Source: Burkholderiales bacterium (GTDB taxonomy: Bacteria; Pseudomonadota; Gammaproteobacteria; Burkholderiales; Burkholderiaceae_C). Taken from it: DNA of 64,000 nt. A program made the translations under genes and the position numbers. The stretch is from assembly GCA_003963115.1 (NCBI GenBank), contig RXJQ01000001.1, positions 1 to 64,000 of the forward strand, given 5' to 3'. Positions 36,615-45,629 of the stretch are shown piece by piece. Below the pieces are notes generated by a model. It searched no databases, was not told the origin of the DNA, and worked only from the letters and a program-made list of their open reading frames with translations. Position 1 is the stretch's first letter. Each line of letters begins with the position of its first letter.

Positions 36615-39600
36615 ATGACGCCCGACCCTCGCCCCTTCCAGTCGCTTGGGCAGGCCTTGCTCCATCGGCAAGACCCGCTGCGTGACGCCATCACCCGCGC
36701 CACCCGCCGCGAGGAGGCCTCTTGCGTGCAGGCCTTGATGGCCGATGCCACGCTCACGCCGGACCAGACCCAAGCCGCACGCGATCTGGCCCTGGACCTC
36801 GCCACCCGCCTGCGTCAGCGCCAGATCAGTGCCAGCCGCAACGGGCTGGTGCAGGCCCTGATGCAGGAGTTCTCGCTCTCGTCCAACGAGGGCGTGGCCC
36901 TGATGTGCCTGGCCGAGGCCTTGCTGCGCATCCCGGACCAGGCCACGCGCGATGCCCTCATCCGCGACAAGGTCGCCGACACAGACTGGTCGGCCCACCT
37001 GGGCCACAGCCCTTCGCTGTTCGTCAACGCGGCCACCTGGGGTCTGGTGCTCACGGGCCGCCTGGTCAGCACCCATGGCGAAACAGGCTTGCGTGCCGCG
37101 CTCAAGCGCGTGGCCATCAAAGGGGGCGAGCCCCTGATCCGCAAGAGCGTGGATGTGGCCATGCGCATGCTGGGCGAACAGTTCGTGATCGGCGAGACCA
37201 TCGAGCAGGCTCTGCGCAACGCCCGTCGCCATGAAGCACAGGGCTTTCGTCATTCCTATGACATGTTGGGAGAGGCCGCGCTAACCGAAGAAGATGCACA
37301 GCGCTACCTCCAGGCCTATGAGGCGGCGATCCACACCATCGCCGAAGAAGCACACGACCGCGATCTACACGCAAGCCCAGGCATCTCGATCAAGCTCTCG
37401 GCCCTGCACCCGCGATACTGCCGCGCGCAATACGCTCGCGTGATGGACGAGCTCTACCCACGCCTGCTGCACCTGAGCAAGCTGGCCTGCCAGTACAACA
37501 TCGGGCTCAACATCGATGCCGAAGAATCCGAACGGCTCGACATCTCGCTGGACCTGTTGGAGCGCCTCTGCCATGAACCGGCCATGCAGGGCTGGCATGG
37601 CATCGGCTTCGTCGTGCAGGCCTACCAAAAGCGCGCGCCTTTCGTCATCGACTACCTGATCGACCTGGCCCGTCGCAGCGACCATCGCCTGATGCTGAGG
37701 CTGGTCAAGGGCGCCTACTGGGACAGCGAGATCAAGCGCGCCCAGATCGAAGGCCAGAGCGACTACCCGGTCTACACGCGCAAGGTCCACACCGATCTGG
37801 CCTACCTGGCCTGTGCGCGCAAGCTCCTCGCCGCACCTGCCCAGATCTACCCCCAGTTCGCCACGCACAACGCCCACACGCTGGCTGCGATCCTGCAAAT
37901 GGCCGGACCCGATTTTCAGCCAGGACAGTACGAGTTCCAGTGCCTGCATGGCATGGGCGAGGCGCTCTATGAGATGGTGGTGGGCGATGCCAACCATGGC
38001 GGCCTGGCACGCCCCTGCCGCATCTACGCACCGGTTGGCACGCACGAGACCTTGCTGGCCTATCTGGTGAGACGCCTGCTGGAAAACGGCGCCAACAGCT
38101 CTTTCGTCAACCGCGTGGCCGATGAGGCCATTGCCTTGAGCGAGCTGGTCATCGAGCCTGTCGAGGCTGTCCGCCAGGCTGCGCTCGTCGATGGCATCGC
38201 TGGCGCGCCGCATCCCGCCATTGCCTTGCCGGTGGCCATGTATGGGCATGAGCGCCCCAACAGCATGGGTCTCGATCTCCACAACGAAGCCGTGCTGCAC
38301 AGCCTGTATGAGGAGCTCGCTCGCGAAGCCCTGCCCCGCATCGAGGTGAGCCCGATGGTGTGCCATGCGACCGACCACGGCGAGCGCAGCTGGCACACCT
38401 TGCGCAACCCCGCCGAACGCCGGGATGCCTTGGGCCGGGTCTGCTGGGCCACCCTGCAAGATGTCGAAGAAGCCGCACGAACCAGTGCCCGCTACGCCCC
38501 CATCTGGCAGCAACGTGCCGTGGCGGAACGCGCCGCCATCCTGGACCATGCCGCAGACCTGATGGCCCAGCGCCAGCCCACGCTCATCAACCTGCTCGTG
38601 CGCGAAGCCGGCAAGACCCTGGCCGATGCCCTCGGTGAAGTGCGCGAGGCCATCGACTTCCTGCACTACAACGCCGCACAGATCCGACGTGATCTGCAAG
38701 ACGGCCGCCACCAGGCCTTGGGCACCGTGGTCTGCATCAGCCCCTGGAACTTCCCGCTGGCCATCTTCACCGGCCAGATCGCTGCTGCCCTGGCCGCAGG
38801 CAACACCGTGCTGGCCAAACCCGCTGAGCAGACACCCTTGATCGCAGCCCAGGCTGTGCGCATCCTGCACGAGGCCGGCATCCCCAATGAAGCCTTGCAG
38901 ATGCTGCCCGGCCCCGGCGAGAGCGTGGGCGCCAGCCTCGTGGCCCAAAACACGGTGCGCGGCGTGATGTTCACGGGCTCCACCCAAGTGGCCCGGCTGC
39001 TGCAAGCGCAACTGGCCACACGGCTCAACGAACGCGGCCGGCCCCTGGTGCTCGTGGCCGAGACCGGCGGCCAGAACGCCATGATCGTGGACTCCTCCGC
39101 CTTGCCCGAGCAGGTCGTCAACGACGTCATGACCTCGGCCTTCAACAGCGCCGGGCAACGCTGCTCGGCCCTGCGCGTGCTGTGTCTGCAAGATGACATT
39201 GCCGACCGCGTGCTGCACATGCTGCGTGGTGCGATGCGTGAGTGGCATGTGGGCCCGACCGATCGCCTGCATGCCGACATCGGCCCCCTGATCGACCAGG
39301 AAGCGCTGGAGAAGGTGGAGATGCACATCGCCACCATGCGTGCCTGCGACCGCCCCGTGTTCCAGGCCGACACCGCACTGGCATCGGTGCAGGACAAGAG
39401 CACGGGCTGCTTCGCCGCCCCCACCCTGATCGAGCTGCAAAGCCTGGATGAACTGGTCCAGGAAGTCTTCGGCCCGGTGCTGCATGTGCTGCGCTTCCAG
39501 CGCCATGAGCTGGGCGACCTCATCGAGCGCCTGCACGCCACCGGCTACGGCCTGACCATGGGCGTGCACAGCCGCATCGACGAGACCATCGACTTCATCA

Positions 39601-40385
39601 CCGAGCGGGCCCGCATCGGCAACATCTACGTCAACCGCAACATGATCGGTGCCGTGGTGGGCGTGCAGCCTTTTGGCGGCGAAGGCCTTTCAGGCACGGG
39701 CCCCAAGGCCGGCGGCCCCTTGTACCTGCACCGCCTGCTGCACACGCAAGCCGACACCAGCCTGTGCGCCCGCAGTGTGCTGGGCCTGGCCAAGGACCGC
39801 ACGGCCGCCGCCCATCAAGGCCTGCGCCCGCTGGCCGCCTTGCGTGACTGGCTCGCCATGCAATCCATGCCACACGCCGATGTGCTGCAACTGCATGCCG
39901 AGCACATGCTGGAGATCAGCCCTCTGGGCACAGACAAGACACTGACCGGCCCCACGGGCGAACGCAACCGCTACCGCCTGCTGCCCAAAGGCCCGACGCT
40001 CTGCCTGGCCCGCGCCATGCCTGATCTGCTCTACCAACTGGCGACCGTGCTCGCCGCCGGCTCACATGCCGTGTGGATGGCCCACCCTGCATTGCAACCT
40101 GTACTGCTGGCCTTGCCACCCGAGGTGCGCGAGCGCATCCAGCTGGTGCGCGACATGGGCGACACCCATTGGGACGCCGTGCTGATGCATGCCGAGCGCT
40201 CGGACATCATCGAGATGGCCGAGTACCTGAGCGAACGCCCTGGCCCCATCATCCCCTTCCAGGCGCTGCCAAGCGGCTGGCGACAACCTGGCGCCTTCAG
40301 CCTCTGGGGCTTGATGAGAGAGCAAAGCATCTCCGTCAACACAGCAGCGGCCGGCGGCAATGCCAGCCTGATGAGCCTGGCCTGA
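36615..40385 (+). CDS. putA: Bifunctional proline dehydrogenase / P5C dehydrogenase
   Basis: A 1256-residue PutA that oxidises proline to glutamate in two steps. The FAD proline dehydrogenase barrel spans about 130-460 (MLRLVKGAYWDSE, GLNIDAEESERL). The aldehyde dehydrogenase follows (about 530-990), with catalytic Cys850 in NSAGQRCSALR and Glu in VAETGGQNAMIV. The remaining C-terminal 250 residues match the ALDH-like domain of long PutA proteins. There is no N-terminal ribbon-helix-helix domain, so it cannot repress its own gene as in E. coli. GAGGAG directly touches the ATG, unusually close. The gene lies 30 bases after the NamZ fusion but is functionally separate. Confidence 0.95.
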   Translation: MTPDPRPFQSLGQALLHRQDPLRDAITRATRREEASCVQALMADATLTPDQTQAARDLALDLATRLRQRQISASRNGLVQALMQEFSLSSNEGVALMCLAEALLRIPDQATRDALIRDKVADTDWSAHLGHSPSLFVNAATWGLVLTGRLVSTHGETGLRAALKRVAIKGGEPLIRKSVDVAMRMLGEQFVIGETIEQALRNARRHEAQGFRHSYDMLGEAALTEEDAQRYLQAYEAAIHTIAEEAHDRDLHASPGISIKLSALHPRYCRAQYARVMDELYPRLLHLSKLACQYNIGLNIDAEESERLDISLDLLERLCHEPAMQGWHGIGFVVQAYQKRAPFVIDYLIDLARRSDHRLMLRLVKGAYWDSEIKRAQIEGQSDYPVYTRKVHTDLAYLACARKLLAAPAQIYPQFATHNAHTLAAILQMAGPDFQPGQYEFQCLHGMGEALYEMVVGDANHGGLARPCRIYAPVGTHETLLAYLVRRLLENGANSSFVNRVADEAIALSELVIEPVEAVRQAALVDGIAGAPHPAIALPVAMYGHERPNSMGLDLHNEAVLHSLYEELAREALPRIEVSPMVCHATDHGERSWHTLRNPAERRDALGRVCWATLQDVEEAARTSARYAPIWQQRAVAERAAILDHAADLMAQRQPTLINLLVREAGKTLADALGEVREAIDFLHYNAAQIRRDLQDGRHQALGTVVCISPWNFPLAIFTGQIAAALAAGNTVLAKPAEQTPLIAAQAVRILHEAGIPNEALQMLPGPGESVGASLVAQNTVRGVMFTGSTQVARLLQAQLATRLNERGRPLVLVAETGGQNAMIVDSSALPEQVVNDVMTSAFNSAGQRCSALRVLCLQDDIADRVLHMLRGAMREWHVGPTDRLHADIGPLIDQEALEKVEMHIATMRACDRPVFQADTALASVQDKSTGCFAAPTLIELQSLDELVQEVFGPVLHVLRFQRHELGDLIERLHATGYGLTMGVHSRIDETIDFITERARIGNIYVNRNMIGAVVGVQPFGGEGLSGTGPKAGGPLYLHRLLHTQADTSLCARSVLGLAKDRTAAAHQGLRPLAALRDWLAMQSMPHADVLQLHAEHMLEISPLGTDKTLTGPTGERNRYRLLPKGPTLCLARAMPDLLYQLATVLAAGSHAVWMAHPALQPVLLALPPEVRERIQLVRDMGDTHWDAVLMHAERSDIIEMAEYLSERPGPIIPFQALPSGWRQPGAFSLWGLMREQSISVNTAAAGGNASLMSLA

Positions 40386-40417
40386 CCACCCACCTGCAAC
40401 GGCCATCGCCCGCTCCA

Positions 40418-41218
40418 TCACGCGACTGGGTCACGCGACCGGGCTTCGAAGCACACCTCCAGGCTGCCCAGCTCGCCATAGCGCATGGCCACCCGCTGCC
40501 CCACCGGCAGCGCGAAGGTCCCGGCGTAGGACCCGGTGATCACGACCTGACCGGCCCGCATCCCCAGGCCTTGTTCGCGCAGGTACTCCACCAGCCAGTA
40601 CAGCGGCAGTCGCGGCAAAGGATCCGGATGCTGCCCGGCACGGGCCGGTTGTGGCAAGCCATCGACCCGGACGGCAATGGGCATGACGTGCGTGTGACAG
40701 GCCAGCTCGGCATCCACCTGAGGCCCGAGAAACAGACCCTGGTTGACCAGGCCATCGGCCAGCTTGTCGGCAAAGGTCAGCACGCTGGGGTCGCTGTAGC
40801 GGCTGTCGATCAACTCCAGTGCCAGGTGGGTGGCAAGGATGGCCGCATCGACTTCAGCGGGTTCATACGGTTGATCACGCACGGGCAGATCCACGCCCAG
40901 CACGAAGGCCAGCTCGGGCTCCACGCGCACCGCACCGTCATGCGCCCAGACCGGGCATGGCGCCTCACCTTCGGCGTGGATGGTCCGGGCATAGATCGGG
41001 GCCACCACCAGCTTGTCAGGCCCAGGCGTGCCGCACTTCCAGCCGCCCACCTCATCGCCCATCAGGGGCACGATGGCCAGCTGGATCTGCATCGCCGCAT
41101 CGAGATCAGCAGGGCGAAGCGCCTCGGGCAAGCGTGGGCCTTGTTGGCCCAGCAAACGGCGTTGCGCCAGGATAAGGGCAGCTGCTTGCGCATTGGCGGA
41201 AATGGTGGTCATGGACAT
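40418..41218 (-). CDS. 2-keto-4-pentenoate hydratase / fumarylacetoacetase-family protein
   Basis: A 266-residue protein of the FAH superfamily group that includes 2-oxopent-4-enoate hydratase (MhpD, XylJ) and 4-oxalocrotonate decarboxylase. Visible features are VGGWKCGTPGPDK near 57, VEPELAFVLG near 98 (metal-binding Glu) and ELIDSRY near 135. Such enzymes act in meta-cleavage of aromatic compounds. No other pathway genes are adjacent, so the substrate is open. The start may be ATG 41218 or the ATG two codons later. It converges on putA with 32 bases between the stops, in which I see no terminator. Confidence 0.83.
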   Translation of the reverse strand: MSMTTISANAQAAALILAQRRLLGQQGPRLPEALRPADLDAAMQIQLAIVPLMGDEVGGWKCGTPGPDKLVVAPIYARTIHAEGEAPCPVWAHDGAVRVEPELAFVLGVDLPVRDQPYEPAEVDAAILATHLALELIDSRYSDPSVLTFADKLADGLVNQGLFLGPQVDAELACHTHVMPIAVRVDGLPQPARAGQHPDPLPRLPLYWLVEYLREQGLGMRAGQVVITGSYAGTFALPVGQRVAMRYGELGSLEVCFEARSRDPVA

Positions 41219-41293
41219 GAGTGGTCAGGGCAAGCCCCCGCATTGTCCATGCCGGACGGGCTCATCGTGGCATGAGCCGTTTGCAAGACAAGG

Positions 41294-41755
41294 TCAGTGC
41301 AAACCGAGACGCGAGGTGCTCCACCAACTGCCCACATCGCCGGACAGGCTTTCGGAAGCAGGGAGGCTGGGCTCCAGGCGTTCACGATCGCGATCCACCT
41401 TCAACTCGTGCGCCGCATCGCTGAGCACGCGGGGTTTGTCGATCAGGCGGGCGATGTTGATGCGTGCACCGCTGCGCACATCGGTGGCCTTGACGACCTT
41501 GCTGAGCTTGAACACGCGCTCGCAACCGCTCTTGGAGCACCAGGCGGTCATGCGCCGGCTGGTGGGGTTGATCTTGAGCACCCGCACCATCGTGAACTGC
41601 ATGGCGCCGTCGTCATCCACGTAGACCAGGTCCCAGTGCGTCGAGATGGGGTTGACACCGGGCTGGGGTTCAATCGGCCAGAAGATGGCCCAGGCGATGG
41701 CCACGAAGCTCACCGCGATGGCGACCCAGGCAATGGTTTGTGTTTCGATGCCCAT
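41294..41755 (-). CDS. Hypothetical membrane-anchored protein
   Basis: A 153-residue protein I do not recognise. One N-terminal membrane helix (about residues 8-27) is followed by a soluble part: WDLVYVDDDGAMQFTMVRVLKINPTSRRMTAWC and then KSGCERVFKLSKVVKATDVRSGARIN. The strand pattern resembles the ligand-binding part of WYL-type domains (a polypeptide that describes a basic, beta-rich barrel), but the match is weak and there is no helix-turn-helix. Two Cys (in AWCSKSGC) are close together. GGGAG precedes the ATG at 41755. It is transcribed alone. Confidence 0.7.
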   Translation of the reverse strand: MGIETQTIAWVAIAVSFVAIAWAIFWPIEPQPGVNPISTHWDLVYVDDDGAMQFTMVRVLKINPTSRRMTAWCSKSGCERVFKLSKVVKATDVRSGARINIARLIDKPRVLSDAAHELKVDRDRERLEPSLPASESLSGDVGSWWSTSRLGLH

Positions 41756-41845
41756 GGCAGACTCCCTTCATCCACGTTTGGCATTGAATGATCGTAGAGA
41801 AAGCTTGGCGTCTGTCATACCCGCCAAAGAGGGGATCCCTGTAAA

Positions 41846-41870
41846 CCTAGGGGGAGACAACCCTAGGGTT
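41846..41870. promoter_or_regulatory. Nested palindromes with CCTAGGG core
   Basis: CCTAGGG (41846-41852) and CCCTAGG (41861-41867) are perfect inverted arms spaced by eight bases. The second arm lies in a perfect 12-base palindrome AACCCTAGGGTT (41859-41870). The site is in the 139-base gap after the PA2778-type gene. It resembles the elements at 7220-7239 and 48056-48077. Confidence 0.35.
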
Positions 41871-41894
41871 GGCGCACTTGGGCCCCTACTTTGG

Positions 41895-42890
41895 TCATTT
41901 CCCTGTGAGGGTTTGCCGCACTTCGGCCAAGGTGGCCTGCGCCGCCGCCAGCCATTGCGGCTCGGTGGATTGGGCCCTGCTGACCGCGCGTTGGGCCGCG
42001 TCCAGCGCAGCCTGCGTGTCACCCAGCTTCAGTCGCACGGTGGCCAGATTGTTCCATGCGGCTGCGCTGTCGTGCCGTTGCGCCACAGGGGCCAGCACGT
42101 CGGCGGCGGCACGCGCATCCCCTGATGCCATCAGGGCATTGCCCAGGCCCAGCCCCAGCACGAGGCTGTCGGGCCAGCGCTGCAAGGCCGTTCGATAGGC
42201 CATGGCAGCCTGTGCAGGTGGCGCCACACGCTCGAAGGTGACGCGGCCATCGCTCACATCCGATTCGCTGGCGGAGGCCGGCAACTGGTCTGGCGGCAAG
42301 GTCACGAACGCCCATTGGCCGGACCGGGACCAGGTGTGTTCGAGCGTGAACAAGGGCAGGCGCTGAAGCTCAGTGGTGCCCGAGCGCAGCAAGGCATCGC
42401 CAGCAGACAGGTCATAGCCGATGACCACGGCGTAGTGCCAGACGGGGTAGATGCCCAAGCCGAGGTTGAGGAGCACAACCACTGGATGACCTGCCGCCAC
42501 TTCGCGCAGCAGCGCCTGCATGCTCGGCTGAATACGGGTGCTGACGAGCCCATGCGCGCGCGGTGCGGCGAGCATCTCGATCTGCAGGCTGCCGCCACGA
42601 CCGGGCAGAAAGACAGACCGGGTCAGGCTCTCAGGCGTGGTGGGAACGCCAGCGGCGCTCATCGCGGTGGCCAGCGCGGCAGGGCCACATTGCAACTGGT
42701 CTTGCGGGAAGAAAGGCGTGGCCGACAAAGCCACTTTCTGAGGGATGTCGGCCGGTGGGTTGGCCATGATGGCCCGTGTCTGCTGGGCGCTCAGCGAAGC
42801 GCAGCCAGAGAGGCTCAACAGGCCCAGCAAACCAAGCAGACTGCACGCCAGGGCCAGCAAGCTGCCGGCCCGGCGCCAGGATGCACGCAC
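41895..42890 (-). CDS. PA2778-family lipoprotein cysteine peptidase with TPR
   Basis: A 331-residue predicted lipoprotein: lipobox LSGC with Cys30. A C39-like papain-fold peptidase domain follows, with active-site Cys68 in QLQCGPAALATAM and His152 in VWHYAVVIGYD. The C-terminal third is TPR-like (AAMAYRTALQRWPDSLVLGLGLGNALMASGD; AWNNLATVRLKLGDTQAALDAAQRAV). PA2778 of Pseudomonas is the named relative; its substrate is not known to me. It begins five bases after the PA2779-type gene, and this pair is conserved in many proteobacteria. It acts in the periplasm, held in a membrane by lipid. Confidence 0.88.
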   Translation of the reverse strand: MRASWRRAGSLLALACSLLGLLGLLSLSGCASLSAQQTRAIMANPPADIPQKVALSATPFFPQDQLQCGPAALATAMSAAGVPTTPESLTRSVFLPGRGGSLQIEMLAAPRAHGLVSTRIQPSMQALLREVAAGHPVVVLLNLGLGIYPVWHYAVVIGYDLSAGDALLRSGTTELQRLPLFTLEHTWSRSGQWAFVTLPPDQLPASASESDVSDGRVTFERVAPPAQAAMAYRTALQRWPDSLVLGLGLGNALMASGDARAAADVLAPVAQRHDSAAAWNNLATVRLKLGDTQAALDAAQRAVSRAQSTEPQWLAAAQATLAEVRQTLTGK

Positions 42891-42895
42891 CGCGA

Positions 42896-43297
42896 TCAGC
42901 GGATCGAGCGCGTGAAGGGGAAGACCTTCGTGAAGCCCAGGATGTCGGTGATCAGCAGCAGCACGAAGATGAAGACGATGGTACCGAGGATGTCAGAAGC
43001 ACCAGCCGGCGCCTTGTCGAGCTGATCGGCCAGTTGCAGCACTTCGGTGTCAGACAAGGAGGCCACACGGGCGCGGGCGGCGTCCATGTCCACACCCTTT
43101 TCGATCAGGGCCTGGGCCACATCGGCGCGGTTGAGGGTGGCCATCACCTGGGCGCGGCGCGCCGCCACCTGCTCATCGGCAGACGTGGTGGCCACGGCAT
43201 CGGTGGCGATCATGGCGGCTTGAGCGGCCTGCAAGCCAGCGGTGTGGCTCAGCGCGATGGCCACGGTCATGGCCACGAGTTTGCGGTTCAGCTTCAT
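42896..43297 (-). CDS. PA2779-family protein
   Basis: A 133-residue exported protein. A signal peptide (cleavage near AQAA, residue 28) is followed by a short alpha-helical domain (RAQVMATLNRADVAQALIEKGVDMDAARARVASLSDTEVLQLADQLDKAPAG) and a C-terminal membrane helix (DILGTIVFIFVLLLITDILGF) ending in basic residues. This is the PA2779 family, always beside a PA2778-type peptidase, and it may be the peptidase's substrate or partner. The family's proteins resemble small precursors with a C-terminal anchor. AAGGA precedes the ATG. Function remains unknown. Confidence 0.9.
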   Translation of the reverse strand: MKLNRKLVAMTVAIALSHTAGLQAAQAAMIATDAVATTSADEQVAARRAQVMATLNRADVAQALIEKGVDMDAARARVASLSDTEVLQLADQLDKAPAGASDILGTIVFIFVLLLITDILGFTKVFPFTRSIR

Positions 43298-43394
43298 GTG
43301 CTTGTCCTTCTCTTACTGCTGGATGAGAAACTTGAGGATACACGGGGCGGATGACGGGCCCGCATCGGGCCTGTAACCATACGTCACCACTTGA

Positions 43395-44177
43395 TCAACC
43401 CTGTTGGACTATCCAGTTTGGCTTGCGTTTGCCAAGGAAGGCGTTGACGCCCTCACGCTGGTTGGGGCTGTCGAACAAGTCAACGAACTTCTCGCGCTCC
43501 AGCGACAAGGCCGCATGGCGGGGCACGCCCTGGCGAGCCGCGTGGATCAGCTGCTTGCTGTAGGCTACCCCTTCGGGGCTGAGCGTGGTCACGCGCAGGG
43601 CCATCTCCTGGGCCTTGGCCAGTGCGGTACCGGTGTCCACCACTTCTTCGACCAGGCCGATGCGCAAGGCCGTGTCGGCATCCACGCGCTCGTTGGTGAG
43701 GATCATGCGCTTGGCCCAGCCTTCGCCCACCAGCCAGGGCAGGGTCTGCGTGCCACAACCAGCGGGCAGCAGGCCCACGGAAGCCTCGGGCAAGGCCATC
43801 TGCGCATGGCGCTCGGCGATGCGGATGTCGCAAGACAAGGCGCACTCCAGACCGCCGCCCATGGCATAGCCGTTGACCGCAGCAATCACCACGGCACGCG
43901 CGTCCTGCAAGGCGGCAAAGGCTTCGCCAAAGCGCTGGGCCACGTCGCGGGCCACGGCCTTGTCGCCATCGGCCATCACGTTGAGATCGGCGCCGGCGCT
44001 GAAGAACTTGGGGCCCTGGCCGGTGACGATGATGGCGCGCACGCCCTGGTCGGCGTTGAGCTGCTCCACCGTGGCCTTCAACTGACGCAGGCCGTCGAGG
44101 CTCCAGGCATTGGCGGGCGGGCGGTTGAGTGTGATGGTGGCAATGGCGCCGCTGGCGTCGATGTCGAGTTCGATCAT
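43395..44177 (-). CDS. Enoyl-CoA hydratase / isomerase
   Basis: A 260-residue crotonase-fold enzyme. The oxyanion-hole segment is FFSAGADLNVM (about 58-68) and the second is NGYAMGGGLECALSCDIRIA (about 105-124), with catalytic Glu candidates in GGGLECAL and in LPEASVGLLPAGCGT (Glu near 134). It hydrates trans-2-enoyl-CoA in fatty-acid or aromatic catabolism. It follows the thiolase gene by 72 bases on the same strand, so the two probably form one beta-oxidation operon. The 5' side has no clear ribosome site. Confidence 0.9.
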   Translation of the reverse strand: MIELDIDASGAIATITLNRPPANAWSLDGLRQLKATVEQLNADQGVRAIIVTGQGPKFFSAGADLNVMADGDKAVARDVAQRFGEAFAALQDARAVVIAAVNGYAMGGGLECALSCDIRIAERHAQMALPEASVGLLPAGCGTQTLPWLVGEGWAKRMILTNERVDADTALRIGLVEEVVDTGTALAKAQEMALRVTTLSPEGVAYSKQLIHAARQGVPRHAALSLEREKFVDLFDSPNQREGVNAFLGKRKPNWIVQQG

Positions 44178-44249
44178 GGTCGGATGCGGTATCGGTTGAT
44201 GAACAAATGAAAGAAAGGAAGAGGGGGAGATGCCGTCATCTGCGGGATG

Positions 44250-45458
44250 TCAAGCCGGTATCTCGATGGCCATGGCTGTGGCCTCGCCGCCGCCAATGCA
44301 CAGCGAGGCCACGCCACGGCGGCCACCCGTGCGGCGCAACGCATGGATCAGCGTGACAAGGATGCGTGCACCGGTGGCGCCGATCGGATGGCCCAGGGCA
44401 CAAGCACCGCCCGTCACGTTGATGCGGTCGTGTGGCAGGCCGAGTTCGCGCATGGCATGCAGGGCCACGATGGCAAAGGCCTCGTTGACTTCGTACAAAT
44501 CCACATCGCTCGCTTGCCAGCCAGCCTTGCCCAGCACGCGCTGGATGGCCGGTACGGGCGCGGTGACAAACTGATCGGGCGCAGCTGCATAGGTGCTGTG
44601 CGCGACGATGCGGGCCAGCACCTGCTGACCGCGCTGCTCGGCCACGCTGGCACGGGTCAGCACGAGCGCCGCGGCGCCGTCCGAGATCGAGGCGGAACTG
44701 GCCGGCGTCACCGTGCCTGTGGGCCGAAAGGCCGGCTTGAGCTTGGCGATCTTGTCGGGCTGGCATTTGGAGGGCGTCTCGTCACGCTTGATCTGCACGG
44801 TTTCGCCGCGCATGGTCAAAGACACGGGCTCGATCTCGGCATCGAACAGGCCCGCTTCCACCACCGCACGGGCACGCAGCACCGAGTCGGTCGCGTAGGC
44901 ATCCTGCTTGGCTCGCGCATAACCTTGCTGCTCGGCGACCAGATCGGCGTAATGGCCCATGAGCTCGCCACCATAGGCATCTTGCAGGCCATCGAAGAAC
45001 ATGTGGTCGATGGTGCGGCCATGGCCCAGGCGCTGGCCCGCGCGTTCGGCCGGCAGGAGGTAGGGCGAATTGGTCATGGACTCCATGCCACCCGCCACGA
45101 AGAAGTCGGCCACACCGGCGCGCAGTTGGTCATGTGCCAGCATCACCGTCTTCATGCCGGAGCCGCACATCTTGCTCAAGGTGGTGGCGCCCACCGAAGG
45201 CGGCAAACCGGCTGCAATCGCCGCCTGACGCGCGGGCGCCTGGCCCAGGCCAGCCATCAGGCAGCAGCCCATCAGCACCTCGCCCAGCACTTCGCCTATA
45301 TCGGCGCTGCCCGACAAGCCCGCCTGCGCCAGCGCGCCGGCAATGGCCACGCCGCCCAGGCTGGTGGCGCTCATGGCCTGGAACTGCCCTTGAAAGGCCC
45401 CGATGGGCGTGCGCTTGGCACCCACGATGACCACGGGATCGGCTTGCTGTTCGCTCAT
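44250..45458 (-). CDS. Acetyl-CoA C-acyltransferase (thiolase)
   Basis: A 402-residue thiolase. The nucleophile Cys is in LSKMCGSGMKTVM (near 92), and the catalytic His and second Cys lie in GGACALGHPIGATGAR and CIGGGEATAMAIE at the C-terminus. It cleaves 3-ketoacyl-CoA to acetyl-CoA, or condenses two acetyl-CoA. I use ATG 45458 (MSEQQADP) because GAGAGAG is placed correctly; 45488 adds ten residues without support. It heads a two-gene unit with an enoyl-CoA hydratase and is divergent from the CLC transporter. No phaB or acyl-CoA dehydrogenase is nearby, so direction is uncertain. Confidence 0.92.
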   Translation of the reverse strand: MSEQQADPVVIVGAKRTPIGAFQGQFQAMSATSLGGVAIAGALAQAGLSGSADIGEVLGEVLMGCCLMAGLGQAPARQAAIAAGLPPSVGATTLSKMCGSGMKTVMLAHDQLRAGVADFFVAGGMESMTNSPYLLPAERAGQRLGHGRTIDHMFFDGLQDAYGGELMGHYADLVAEQQGYARAKQDAYATDSVLRARAVVEAGLFDAEIEPVSLTMRGETVQIKRDETPSKCQPDKIAKLKPAFRPTGTVTPASSASISDGAAALVLTRASVAEQRGQQVLARIVAHSTYAAAPDQFVTAPVPAIQRVLGKAGWQASDVDLYEVNEAFAIVALHAMRELGLPHDRINVTGGACALGHPIGATGARILVTLIHALRRTGGRRGVASLCIGGGEATAMAIEIPA

Positions 45459-45578
45459 GTTTGTCTCTCTCGGCAATGACCTGGACACGGCCCGAGGATG
45501 CCACGAAATGGTTAGGACATCACCGTGCCCTGCATCGACGGCGGCCCCTTAGAATCCCCTCAACGGATGCCACCCGGT

Positions 45579-45611
45579 GGCCCGTGACTTGCAACCAGGC
45601 AGGTCCGGGCC
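45579..45611 (+). promoter_or_regulatory. Stable hairpin in the leader of the CLC gene
   Basis: GGCCCG and ACTTGC (45579-45592) pair with GCAGGT and CGGGCC (45599-45611), giving a 12-bp stem with one small internal loop and a six-base apical loop. A T-run (45619-45623) and the ATG at 45630 follow. A smaller stem (CCAC/GTGG, 45570-45580) abuts it. I could not match the crcB fluoride-riboswitch consensus. Confidence 0.45.
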
Positions 45612-45629
45612 ATTGGTCTTTTTAGCTGC

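Noticed and set aside
37365..39569. 734-codon minus-strand frame inside putA
   Set aside because: It lies wholly opposite a textbook PutA gene, has His/Gln/Gly-rich low-quality sequence and no homology signal that I can see.
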